This document shows positions 35,099 through 43,067 of a stretch of 64,000 bases of DNA, one piece after another. Each line of letters begins with the position of its first letter. The stretch's first letter is position 1. The position numbers and the translations under genes were made by a program. Under the pieces are notes generated by a model that saw only the letters and a list, made by a program, of their open reading frames with translations, had not been told where the DNA came from and made no database searches. Source of the stretch: Betaproteobacteria bacterium RIFCSPLOWO2_02_FULL_63_19 (lineage in GTDB: Bacteria; Pseudomonadota; Gammaproteobacteria; Burkholderiales; SG8-39); NCBI GenBank assembly GCA_001770415.1, contig MEQX01000107.1, positions 17,251 to 81,250 of the forward strand, read 5' to 3'.

Positions 35099-36637
35099 TC
35101 AGACGGCAGCTGAATTCAAGAGCATATAACGGCCATCGCTCTTGTCCCGATCGAGCACGCCATCACCGCCCAGCGCCTCCAGTTCGAGGACGATTTCACG
35201 CCCGTCGTCGGTGCCGGTGGCAGCCATCAGTTCCTCGAAATACTTCGGCCCGCTGGCGAGGGCCTCGCGCACCGACGCATAGCGCTTTCCTTCATACCGG
35301 GCGGGTTCCGGCACGGTCGACTCGAGCCGGCCCGCCGAACCGAACTGCAGCGTCAGATCGAAGCCCGCCTTCGCGCCGACGCTCGCACCGTACAGTGACG
35401 GGTCGAGCGGCAAGGTGCGGAATCCGCTCTGCACCACCAGATCGCGGTCGGGCTGGAACCGCGTTCCGAGCGCCCAATCCATCTGCTCGTCGGAAAAAAT
35501 ATCGATGTCCGGATCGACGACGAACACGTTCTTGACGTTGGCCGCCGAGCCGAAGGTCGCAGCGATCGCGTTGCGCGCCTCGCCCGGCACCCGCTGGCGC
35601 ATCGCGATGCGCACGTTATAGACGCCACCGGTCGCCGTCGAAGCGCTCACTGCGATCGGCTCGCGGATCGCGGTCTGCAGCGCCCGCCAGACCAGCATCT
35701 CGGTCCTCAATCCACACAACTGCGCCGTGTCGGTGCGGCTCATCGTGCGGCCGCTGATCGACAAGGTCTGGAAAATCGCGTCACGGCGCCGCGTGATCGC
35801 TGTGACGCGAAACACCGGATTGGTCTTGACGCCGCCGTAGTAGCCGAGGAACTCACCAAAGGGACCTTCGGGTTCTGCGTAGCCCTTCGCGTCGAGATAG
35901 CCTTCAATCACCCATTCGGCGTCGGCCGGAACCCGGATATCGTTTGTGATCCCCTTGACCACCGGCAGCGGCGCGCCCCGCAGCGATGACAGCAGTCCGA
36001 GTTCGTCCACCGGCAAGCGCATGGTCGCGCCAAAGTAGTCGATCGGGTGAGCGCCGACCACGACGCTCAACGGCAGCGATTCGCGCCGTTCGAGACTGGC
36101 CATTAGGATCGCGCGCAGGTCGCTCGGGGCGACGAGATCGACGCCCGTTTCGGCGCGACCGCGGAGCATCAGCCGCCGCAGCCCGACGTTGGTCCAGCCG
36201 TTCGCTTTGTCGATCGTGAAATCCATCGCGCCGGAAATGTAGAGCCCGCCGTCGCATCCATGCTGGAGATGGACCGGCAGCTTGGTGAGGTCCGCATCGG
36301 CGCCGCTCGATACCATCCGCTGCACCGGCGCGTCGTCGCGGTGAACCTCGACGAGTTCGGGCCTGTTCTGCAGACGCGAGAGCACCTCGGGCAGCAGTGT
36401 GCGCGGCGTAACCCCGAAAGCGTGCGCCATTCGCGCGCGGCTGCCCATCACGTTGCCGGCGAGCGGGACACGCTCCGCACCGGCCTGCCGGAACAGCACC
36501 GCCTTCGCGTTGCCCTCCAGAATGCCGCCGACATCGGCGAGCTTCGTCGCTTCTTCGCGAACCTCGATCTCGCCGAGCGACGCCAGGCCGCCGAGGAAAG
36601 TCTTCAGCCGGAAGCGATCGTAGTCCAAACTGGCCAC
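35099..36637 (-). CDS. UbiD family decarboxylase (next to TRAP C)
   Basis: A 512-residue prFMN-dependent decarboxylase of the same subgroup as the one at 26963. Conserved positions are the Asn/Arg pair in TNVGLRRLML and the glutamates in PEGPFGEFLGYYGG. The start is GTG 36637 with AGGAG five bases ahead; it shares one base with the stop codon of the upstream Bug gene, so the two are translationally coupled. Upstream genes in the same direction are acyl-CoA ligase, enoyl-CoA hydratase and MaoC hydratase; downstream is TRAP system C. Likely role is decarboxylation of an aromatic or enoyl carboxylate. Confidence 0.92.
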   Translation of the reverse strand: MASLDYDRFRLKTFLGGLASLGEIEVREEATKLADVGGILEGNAKAVLFRQAGAERVPLAGNVMGSRARMAHAFGVTPRTLLPEVLSRLQNRPELVEVHRDDAPVQRMVSSGADADLTKLPVHLQHGCDGGLYISGAMDFTIDKANGWTNVGLRRLMLRGRAETGVDLVAPSDLRAILMASLERRESLPLSVVVGAHPIDYFGATMRLPVDELGLLSSLRGAPLPVVKGITNDIRVPADAEWVIEGYLDAKGYAEPEGPFGEFLGYYGGVKTNPVFRVTAITRRRDAIFQTLSISGRTMSRTDTAQLCGLRTEMLVWRALQTAIREPIAVSASTATGGVYNVRIAMRQRVPGEARNAIAATFGSAANVKNVFVVDPDIDIFSDEQMDWALGTRFQPDRDLVVQSGFRTLPLDPSLYGASVGAKAGFDLTLQFGSAGRLESTVPEPARYEGKRYASVREALASGPKYFEELMAATGTDDGREIVLELEALGGDGVLDRDKSDGRYMLLNSAAV

Positions 36638-37620
36638 TATTGCTCCTTCTTGATCCCCACTTTCCTGGCCAAATCCCTGACCATGGTCAGTTCGTTCTTG
36701 AGTCTTACGCCCAATCGCGCGGAGTCTTCGTACAGTATCTTGAAGCCCATCGTTTCGAGCCTCTGAACGTTGTTCGGATTGGTCATCGCACGCTCAAACG
36801 CAGGCGTCAGTTTCGCCATGACATCCTTTGGCAGGTTCGCCGGCCCGAATACCGCGAAGAAGACCTCCAGGTTTGACCGCGGGTAGCCTTTGCTCGCGAA
36901 CGTCGGAACCTGCGGAAACTTCTTCAACTCGCTGGTCACCGCAAGCGCGCGGAATTTGCCGGCCTTGACATTGCCCTCGACCGCCGGCCACACGAGCGAG
37001 GTGCAGTCGATATGCCCGCCGAGCAAGCCCGTGATGATGGGACCGGTTCCTCGCGCGTATGCAACGCGGTTGATGTTCGCGCCGGAGTCGATTTTCAGCA
37101 GCTCGAGGTTGAAATGCGTGTGGCTGCCGACGCCAATGATGCCGCAGTTGATTGTACCGGGCGCCTTTTTCGCCGCGTCCAGAAGCTGCTCCAGGCTCTT
37201 CCACCGGGATTTCGCGTTCACGACGATGGCCAGCGGGTTGGTCACCAGAGTGGCGACCGGGGTGAAATCACGCAGCGAGTCATACGAAACATTCGGGTTG
37301 ACGACCGTCGCCGTCGTAACCACTGATGCGTGGAACAACCCGAGCGTGTAGCCGTCGGGACTTGATTTCGCCACGAAATCACCACCGACGATCCCGCCGG
37401 CGCCCGGTTTGTTCTCGACGATGACCTCGGTATTCATCTCTTTGCGCAGCGGTTCCGCGGCCAGAAACCGGGCAAGCGCATCTGCACCGGAGCCTGGCCC
37501 AAGCGCAACGACCAGCTTTATCAGTTTGTTCGGATACGGCTCCTGAGCCGAGGTAGCGCCGGACAATACGGCGAGAACCAGAATGCATGCGGTCAGTACG
37601 CTGTTTCGTTTCGTCAACAT
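36637..37620 (-). CDS. Bug/TctC family periplasmic binding protein
   Basis: A 327-residue tripartite-tricarboxylate-type receptor with signal peptide (core VLTACILVLAVLSGATSA, cleavage near AQE). Family segments are YPNKLIKLVVALGPGSGADA, VIVENKPGAGGIVGGDFV and SPDGYTLG. No TctA/TctB permease is adjacent; the fused TctA-TctB at 46644 could be the membrane partner. ATG 37620 follows GGAAGGAG. It sits between the acyl-CoA ligase (101-base gap) and the UbiD gene. Confidence 0.9.
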   Translation of the reverse strand: MLTKRNSVLTACILVLAVLSGATSAQEPYPNKLIKLVVALGPGSGADALARFLAAEPLRKEMNTEVIVENKPGAGGIVGGDFVAKSSPDGYTLGLFHASVVTTATVVNPNVSYDSLRDFTPVATLVTNPLAIVVNAKSRWKSLEQLLDAAKKAPGTINCGIIGVGSHTHFNLELLKIDSGANINRVAYARGTGPIITGLLGGHIDCTSLVWPAVEGNVKAGKFRALAVTSELKKFPQVPTFASKGYPRSNLEVFFAVFGPANLPKDVMAKLTPAFERAMTNPNNVQRLETMGFKILYEDSARLGVRLKNELTMVRDLARKVGIKKEQ

Positions 37621-37721
37621 GAAATGACTCCTTCCACCAATGTGTTGTCACCTGATCGGGCCTGTGACCGAAGGCTTCGCCTCTTATCCTTTCTGTAGAT
37701 CTGACCCATGCGTATTCGACG

Positions 37722-39614
37722 TCACTCCCAGCGCACCACGTAGTGCGTCGCGTAGGCTTTCATGACCTCGCGAATCCGTGATTCTATCGCGTCGCGTGCT
37801 GCCGGCGCGGGCGCCGACACGCTCAGCGTCACCAGAGTTCCGGCAGCCGCGTCGGGGCCGACTCCGACGGAGACGACCGGTGCCGGGCCGAGCGCCGCGC
37901 TCAGCGCTCTTGCGTAAGCCCTGCGTGCTGCGTCCCGGCGCAATCGGACCTTGTCCGGCTTGCCGGCATCGGTGAGCGGCATCGCATCCAGAATGTTGAT
38001 CTCCTTGGGCGCCGCGGCCTGCTCCGCGACGCGTTCCCGCGCGAAAGCGACAAGTTCGCTGGCCGATACGGCAGCGCCCTCGACCAATTGCACGTAGGCC
38101 ACCGGCAGTTCGCCCGCATGGGAATCGGGCTGGCCCACCGCTGCGACCAGCACGACGTCGCGATGCATGCGCAGGGCCTCCTCGATGCTCGAAGGGTCGA
38201 CGTTGTGGCCGCCGCGGATGATCACATCCTTGGCGCGGCCGGTGATCCACAGATAGCCGTCAGCATCGATGCGGCCGAGATCGCCCGAATTGAACCAGCC
38301 GTCGGCCATGAAAGCGCCGTCGTTGTATGCGGGATCGACGTAGCCCGGGGTCACGCTGGGTCCGCCGACCAGCACCGCACCGATTTCATCGACCGCGCAT
38401 TCGCGCTCCAAGGCGCCGTCGGCGCCGAGTCTTACCGTCCGAATCCGCGCATAAGGCAATCGCAGTCCGGCCGAGCCGAATCTCGGATCGCCATCGCGTG
38501 GCCCCTGCGCCACATTCTGTGTGTACTCGGTGGCGCCGTAGGTAAGCAGGACGCGCACACCGGTCAAACGGGTGATTTCGCGCGCCACTCCGGCCGGCAG
38601 CGAAGTCGAGCCGGTGGACATGATCGGCCGCAGCGAGCTCAGGTCCTCGCCGCGCGGCGGATTCTTCGCCAGCACCGACAGGGTCGTCGGCACCCCAGAC
38701 AACACCGAAATGCGAAACTTCTCGACAAATTTCCAGTAATTCAATATGAAGCGCTTGTCGCGCGCGCCCAACGGCGACGGGATGACGATGCTCATCGCAC
38801 CGGCGATGGCCATGACACCGCGGCCGAAAAAACCCGCGATGTGGAACATCGGATAATCCGCGAAAATCACGTCTTCCGGCGTATGCGCCATGACGATGCT
38901 GTTGGCCCAACTCTTGTAGCAGAAGCCGCGATGGGTCAACTTCACCAGCTTCGGCGACGCGGTAGTCCCACCAGAGTGCACGTAGGCCGCGATGTCGTCC
39001 GGAGCTGCCTTCCTGCTGAACTCGAAGCGCTCACCGGGATGCTCTGACGCGAGGTCCTCGAAATCCTCGCCGCAACGCTCGGCCCGCGGATGGCCTCGCA
39101 CCGAGAGCACGCGCACCGATGCCGGAAGCTCGCCTCGAATCGCCTCGATGTTTTCCCAGATCCCGAAGCCCGGTGTCGGCCCGAGCGCGACCACCACCCT
39201 GGCCTTCGAAGAACGCACGAGTTCGACCAGCTGCGTCGGCTTGAGCATCCAGTTGACGCAACAGGCGACCCCCGCGGCGAGCGCACCCAGCATCACGACG
39301 TAATGCTGCGGTGTGGTCGGCAGCAGGTACAGAACCGCGTCCCTCGGCCCGACTCCCAATGAATGAAAAAGGTTGGCAGCCTGCGTGAACCGATACCGAA
39401 GGTCGCCGTAGCTGACCGACACGCATTCGCCCTCCGGGTCCCCGCCTTCGACGTAGCGGAGCGCGATCTTTTGCGGGTCGAAGGCGCAGCCGCGGGCGAT
39501 CCAATCGTTCAGGTTCCCCGACCCGATGCGCCGCTCCAGCGGCACGCGCTCCAACTCCTCGATATCGCGCAGATTGCGCAACGGCGCGAGGGATTCAGGC
39601 AGGCGCACGTTCAT
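37722..39614 (-). CDS. AMP-forming acyl-CoA ligase
   Basis: A 630-residue ANL-superfamily enzyme. The P-loop is VHSGGTTASPKLVKL (212-226), with GGTT in place of the more usual SGTT. Later motifs are YGATEYTQN, GWFNSGDLGRIDADGYLWI and GRAKDVIIRGGHNVDP; the catalytic lysine is in LTDAGKPDKVRL. The length, about 90 residues above the usual, comes from an N-terminal extension and a C-terminal tail after the lysine domain. ATG 39614 lies directly after the stop of the enoyl-CoA hydratase. With the hydratases upstream it would activate and then degrade the side chain or ring of an organic acid. Confidence 0.9.
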   Translation of the reverse strand: MNVRLPESLAPLRNLRDIEELERVPLERRIGSGNLNDWIARGCAFDPQKIALRYVEGGDPEGECVSVSYGDLRYRFTQAANLFHSLGVGPRDAVLYLLPTTPQHYVVMLGALAAGVACCVNWMLKPTQLVELVRSSKARVVVALGPTPGFGIWENIEAIRGELPASVRVLSVRGHPRAERCGEDFEDLASEHPGERFEFSRKAAPDDIAAYVHSGGTTASPKLVKLTHRGFCYKSWANSIVMAHTPEDVIFADYPMFHIAGFFGRGVMAIAGAMSIVIPSPLGARDKRFILNYWKFVEKFRISVLSGVPTTLSVLAKNPPRGEDLSSLRPIMSTGSTSLPAGVAREITRLTGVRVLLTYGATEYTQNVAQGPRDGDPRFGSAGLRLPYARIRTVRLGADGALERECAVDEIGAVLVGGPSVTPGYVDPAYNDGAFMADGWFNSGDLGRIDADGYLWITGRAKDVIIRGGHNVDPSSIEEALRMHRDVVLVAAVGQPDSHAGELPVAYVQLVEGAAVSASELVAFARERVAEQAAAPKEINILDAMPLTDAGKPDKVRLRRDAARRAYARALSAALGPAPVVSVGVGPDAAAGTLVTLSVSAPAPAARDAIESRIREVMKAYATHYVVRWE

Positions 39615-40400
39615 TCAGGACTCCGGATACCAGTCCGGCTTGCGCTTTTCCCGAAAAGCGGCACGCCCCTCTTGGGCTTCGGCAGATGCATGCGCGCGGT
39701 CAAAGCCGCCCTGCAGTTCCGCAAGCAGGTCACGGGTGACCGGCAGCCCTTCGACCCGCCCGATCACAGCTTTGAGTTCAGCCAGGGCCCCCGGCGCGCC
39801 GAGCAGCAGATCGTCGATGATCGTCGCCAGTGCAGCCTCCGTCCCGCCGGGCTCGGTGGCCCTATGCACCAATCCCATGCGCAGGGCGTCGTCGAGCGAA
39901 AACCGTTCGCCGGTCTGCGCAAAGCGCCGCAGGACCCGCGCACCGATCGCACGCACGAAAACGGGAACCAGCGGCGCAGGCGCGAAGCCGAGGCGCACCT
40001 CGGGGATCGAAAAGAATGCGTCGCGCTCGGCCAGCACGATGTCGCAGCAGGCGGCAACTGCGGCGCCACCTCCGATACAGCCTCCACGCACGACGGCGAC
40101 GGTCGGTTTGGGAAGGCGATCCAGCGCAAGGCAGACGTCGACAAGGCCGGTACGGGGATTGCCCGCGGACCCGTGCCCGGAACTCGCTGCGGCCTTCAGG
40201 TCCGCGCCGACACAGAAGTGCCTTCCTTTCGCGCGCAGCAGGACGACGCGCACGCCGGCATCGGCGCCGAGCCGCGCGAACGCCGCGGCGAGTTCATCGA
40301 GCATGTCGGCATCGTAGGCATTGCCGTGCTCCGGACGGTTCAGCGTGACGGTCGCGACGCCACGCTTGTCGACCTCGACGCGCACGGTTTCGCCGTTCAT
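39615..40400 (-). CDS. Enoyl-CoA hydratase/isomerase family protein
   Basis: A 261-residue crotonase-fold protein with oxyanion segments HFCVGADLKA (61-70) and GGCIGGGAAVAACCD, and FSIPEVRLGFAP holding the second catalytic glutamate position. ATG 40400 overlaps the stop of the MaoC-type gene by four bases (ATGA), and its own stop abuts the ligase start, so three genes are translated in close coupling. The open frame extends 25 codons upstream inside the neighbour and is rejected as start. Substrate unknown; hydration or ring hydrolysis of an acyl-CoA is expected. Confidence 0.9.
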   Translation of the reverse strand: MNGETVRVEVDKRGVATVTLNRPEHGNAYDADMLDELAAAFARLGADAGVRVVLLRAKGRHFCVGADLKAAASSGHGSAGNPRTGLVDVCLALDRLPKPTVAVVRGGCIGGGAAVAACCDIVLAERDAFFSIPEVRLGFAPAPLVPVFVRAIGARVLRRFAQTGERFSLDDALRMGLVHRATEPGGTEAALATIIDDLLLGAPGALAELKAVIGRVEGLPVTRDLLAELQGGFDRAHASAEAQEGRAAFREKRKPDWYPES

Positions 40401-41269
40401 TGATCCCTGCCGCGCCTGAGTCGCAGCACGCCGTTGTTCAACGCCACTTCGCCACGCTCTACCGTGCGGCAGCAAAACAACGCTTCGTCTCCCGTCAGCC
40501 AGATTTCGGTGCGCAGCGTCTCGCCGGGGAATACGGGGCGTTCGAAGCGGGCTTCCATCCCGGAGAAACGATCGGTGCAGTAGCCCGCAACGCAGCGCAT
40601 CAGCGCATGCGCTGCGACGCCGAAGCTTGCCGCGCCGTGGAGCAAAGGACGTGCAAACCCGGCCGCCCGAGCGCGCCGAGGGTCGACGTGAATGGGATTG
40701 GTATCGCCGTTGAGCTGAAACAGCAGCGCCAGATTGGGGGGTGTCGGCAGATCACAGGTGATGTCCGGTTTTCCCGCGGGGATCGCCCTCGGCTTCGGCG
40801 CGGTATCCGGCCTGCCGCCGAAACCGCCATGCTTGCGCGCGAGCGTACTGGTGCGGATCGTCGCCAGCCTAGTGCCCGAGCGGTCGAACAACCCCCGCTC
40901 GAACCCGATGATGGCGGCACTGCCTGGTCCCTTGTCGATGATTCCGCTGACCCGTGCGCGGCTGACGAGTTCGCCTTCGACAGGCAAGGGACGATGGACA
41001 TCGAGGCCGAGGGCCGATGCGACCACCATGCCCGCGTCGATGCCGTATTCCGGATCGGTAAGACGCCCCATCCAACCAAGGGTGCTCGCCATCGTCGGGA
41101 ATGCTTGCAGCTCGCGTCCCTGCACGTACTTCATCTGCGCCTCGTCCGTCGGGTCCATGCCGATGCCGATGCTCAGCGCATAAAGAATGGTGTCGTTCCG
41201 CGTGAAGCGTACGACGATCTCTCCCGAGTCGTACGCCATGATCTTTTCGTAGTTCAGCGTCACCACCAC
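40397..41269 (-). CDS. MaoC-type (R)-specific enoyl-CoA hydratase, double hotdog
   Basis: A 290-residue protein with two hotdog domains, like peroxisomal hydratase 2 and related bacterial enzymes. The hydratase 2 motif is in the second domain: LNGDTNPIHVDPRRARAAGF with Asp189 and His194, followed by LLHG. It hydrates trans-2-enoyl-CoA to the (R)-3-hydroxyacyl-CoA. Three consecutive GTG codons stand at 41269-41261 behind GGGGAGG; the first is used here, although the third has the better spacing. It is the first gene of the minus-strand operon that continues to UbiD at 35099. Confidence 0.88.
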   Translation of the reverse strand: MVVTLNYEKIMAYDSGEIVVRFTRNDTILYALSIGIGMDPTDEAQMKYVQGRELQAFPTMASTLGWMGRLTDPEYGIDAGMVVASALGLDVHRPLPVEGELVSRARVSGIIDKGPGSAAIIGFERGLFDRSGTRLATIRTSTLARKHGGFGGRPDTAPKPRAIPAGKPDITCDLPTPPNLALLFQLNGDTNPIHVDPRRARAAGFARPLLHGAASFGVAAHALMRCVAGYCTDRFSGMEARFERPVFPGETLRTEIWLTGDEALFCCRTVERGEVALNNGVLRLRRGRDQ

Positions 41270-41667
41270 CTCCCCGACATGTCATGCGTTCGGCGCCCGC
41301 CGGCGTGAAGCGGTGCGCGCGGGTTCAAGCGCAGCGAACGGCCGCGCGGCAAGGGTTCTCATCCTAGAGTCTTTCCATCGCGCGCCGCAAGCCCGGCCAT
41401 TCGCAACCGGCGCGCGCGTCGCCGTAGTCGATCCAGGAGAACTTCCGTGAGCGGATATTCCGGCCTTACGGAACCGGCAGCCCAAGAAAATCCAACGCCG
41501 GCAAATGCTAAAATCGCGCCTGTTGTACGCGTTCGAATGCCGTGGAACCGACGGTGACTCGCCTTCTCGCGGGTTGAATCGGAATCGCCGCGATCGTGCG
41601 GCAGCGAGACTAGCTGGCTGTCCTGAACCCCGGGCACATGAGCCGGCAAACAAGCGTTGGAGCATCG
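41270..41667 (+). other. Divergent intergenic region, no gene seen
   Basis: This 398-base gap lies between the minus-strand MaoC operon and the plus-strand three-subunit Mo-hydroxylase operon and should contain both promoters. Open frames in it have no recognisable protein character. An AT-richer patch near 41500-41515 (CTAAAAT) is a weak -10 candidate for the plus strand without a matching -35 element. Confidence 0.4.
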
Positions 41668-42576
41668 ATGACCTACCTGAGAAGACTGCCGAAGTTCGAA
41701 TACGTCGGCCCTCGGACCCTGACCGAGGTCTGCAGCCTGATTTCAGGCGGCGCCCCGGACGACGCGATGCTGCTCGCAGGCGGCACGGACGCCATTCTGC
41801 AAATGCGGCGGCGCGAGCGGGTACCCCGCCGCGTCATCGGGCTCAAAGGCGTGGCCGAGCTCGATTTCGTGCGCGAGCAGGCCGACGGCGGTCTTTCAAT
41901 CGGGGCCATGACGACGCTGCACTCGCTGTTGTCGGCGCCGGCAATTCGCCAGCGCTATGCGATCCTGCACGAAACGGCCGCGCAGATCGGCGGGCCCGAA
42001 CTGCGCAACATTGCGACAATAGGTGGAAACATCGCAGGCGCGCTCCCCTGTGCCGATCTGCCCCCGGCGCTGATGACCCTGGATGCGCAAATCAAGCTCA
42101 GCAGCCACCGCGGCGAACGCTGGATGCCTCTGCGAGACTTCTTTCCGGAGTTCGGACGGACCGTCGCGCAGGATGACGAGTTGCTCTCGGAGATCAAGCT
42201 GCCCCGGCCGGCCCCCTACAGCGCGGGGACCTACCTGAAGTTCCATGATCGCCAGTCGATGGACATGACGGTCGTCGGCGTAGGCGCGTTCGTGGTGCTC
42301 GATGACGATGGCCGGACCGTACGCGAGTTGAGACTGGCGTATGCCAACGGCGCTCCGACCGTGTTTCGCGCAATGAAGGCGGAAGCTGTTTTGTGCGGTC
42401 AATTGTTTGGCGAGAAAGTGCTCGACGCGGTGGCCGAGGCCGCGTGTTCCGAGTCCAGTCCCAGGACGTCGTGGCGAGCCAATGCGGGGTATCGCCTGTC
42501 GCTGATCCGCGCCCTGACCAAGCGCGCCATACGGCGCTCCTGGCAGAGCGCGTCGTCGCAGAAGGGAACGAAGTGA
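41668..42576 (+). CDS. Molybdenum hydroxylase FAD-binding (medium) subunit
   Basis: A 302-residue CoxM/HcrB-type subunit. FAD contacts are the MLLAGGTDAILQMRR loop near residue 40 and the TIGGNIAGALPCAD segment near 115. The C-terminal CO-dehydrogenase flavoprotein domain follows. ATG 41668 with GGAG at the correct distance is preferred over ATG 41638. The insert that carries an extra 4Fe-4S cluster in 4-hydroxybenzoyl-CoA reductase is not seen, so electrons probably flow outward to an oxidant rather than inward from ferredoxin. Its TGA overlaps the next start. Confidence 0.9.
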   Translation: MTYLRRLPKFEYVGPRTLTEVCSLISGGAPDDAMLLAGGTDAILQMRRRERVPRRVIGLKGVAELDFVREQADGGLSIGAMTTLHSLLSAPAIRQRYAILHETAAQIGGPELRNIATIGGNIAGALPCADLPPALMTLDAQIKLSSHRGERWMPLRDFFPEFGRTVAQDDELLSEIKLPRPAPYSAGTYLKFHDRQSMDMTVVGVGAFVVLDDDGRTVRELRLAYANGAPTVFRAMKAEAVLCGQLFGEKVLDAVAEAACSESSPRTSWRANAGYRLSLIRALTKRAIRRSWQSASSQKGTK

Positions 42577-43067
42577 TGAACGACCTCGTCGATGTTTCAC
42601 TGCAGGTAAATGGCGTGCGTTACGACGTTGCCATTCGGCCATGGCGGACGCTGCTCGAGGTGCTGCGCGAAACCCTGGGCATGACGGGAACCAAACGCTC
42701 CTGCGGCGAAGGGCAATGCGGGACCTGCTCGGTCCTCATCGACGGCGAGGTGGTCAACGCCTGTCTCTACCTGGCGATCGAGGCCCAAGGCAAGGAAATC
42801 GAGACCATCGAGGGCCGCCCCGAAGGCGAACCGGTACTGCAGCAAATTCAGCGCTCATTCGCTGAAAAAGGGGCCGTGCAATGCGGTTTCTGCACGCCCG
42901 GAATGGTGATCGCGACCAAGGCGCTGCTCGGCGACAACCCGCAACCGAGCGAGGACGAGATTCGCGAGGCCCTGGTCGGACACCTGTGCCGATGCACAGG
43001 CTACGTCCAGATCGTCGAAGCCATCCAGGACGCCGCAAGCCGGCTGGCGCGGGAGCGACTGAGATGA
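42576..43067 (+). CDS. Molybdenum hydroxylase 2Fe-2S (small) subunit
   Basis: A 163-residue subunit with both clusters: Cys43, Cys48, Cys51 and Cys63 (SCGEGQCGTCSV, then NAC) for the plant-type cluster and Cys103, Cys106, Cys138 and Cys140 (QCGFCTPGM, LCRCTGY) for the second. It relays electrons from the Mo centre to FAD. Its ATG shares one base with the stop of the FAD subunit and its stop overlaps the large subunit start (ATGA), typical for a stoichiometric complex. Confidence 0.93.
   Translation: MNDLVDVSLQVNGVRYDVAIRPWRTLLEVLRETLGMTGTKRSCGEGQCGTCSVLIDGEVVNACLYLAIEAQGKEIETIEGRPEGEPVLQQIQRSFAEKGAVQCGFCTPGMVIATKALLGDNPQPSEDEIREALVGHLCRCTGYVQIVEAIQDAASRLARERLR

Noticed and set aside
35099-41269. 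Assignment of the ligase-hydratase-UbiD operon to anaerobic phthalate or isophthalate degradation
   Set aside because: UbiD-type decarboxylases and CoA ligases fit, but no benzoyl-CoA pathway gene or phthaloyl-CoA transferase is present, so a named pathway is not supported.
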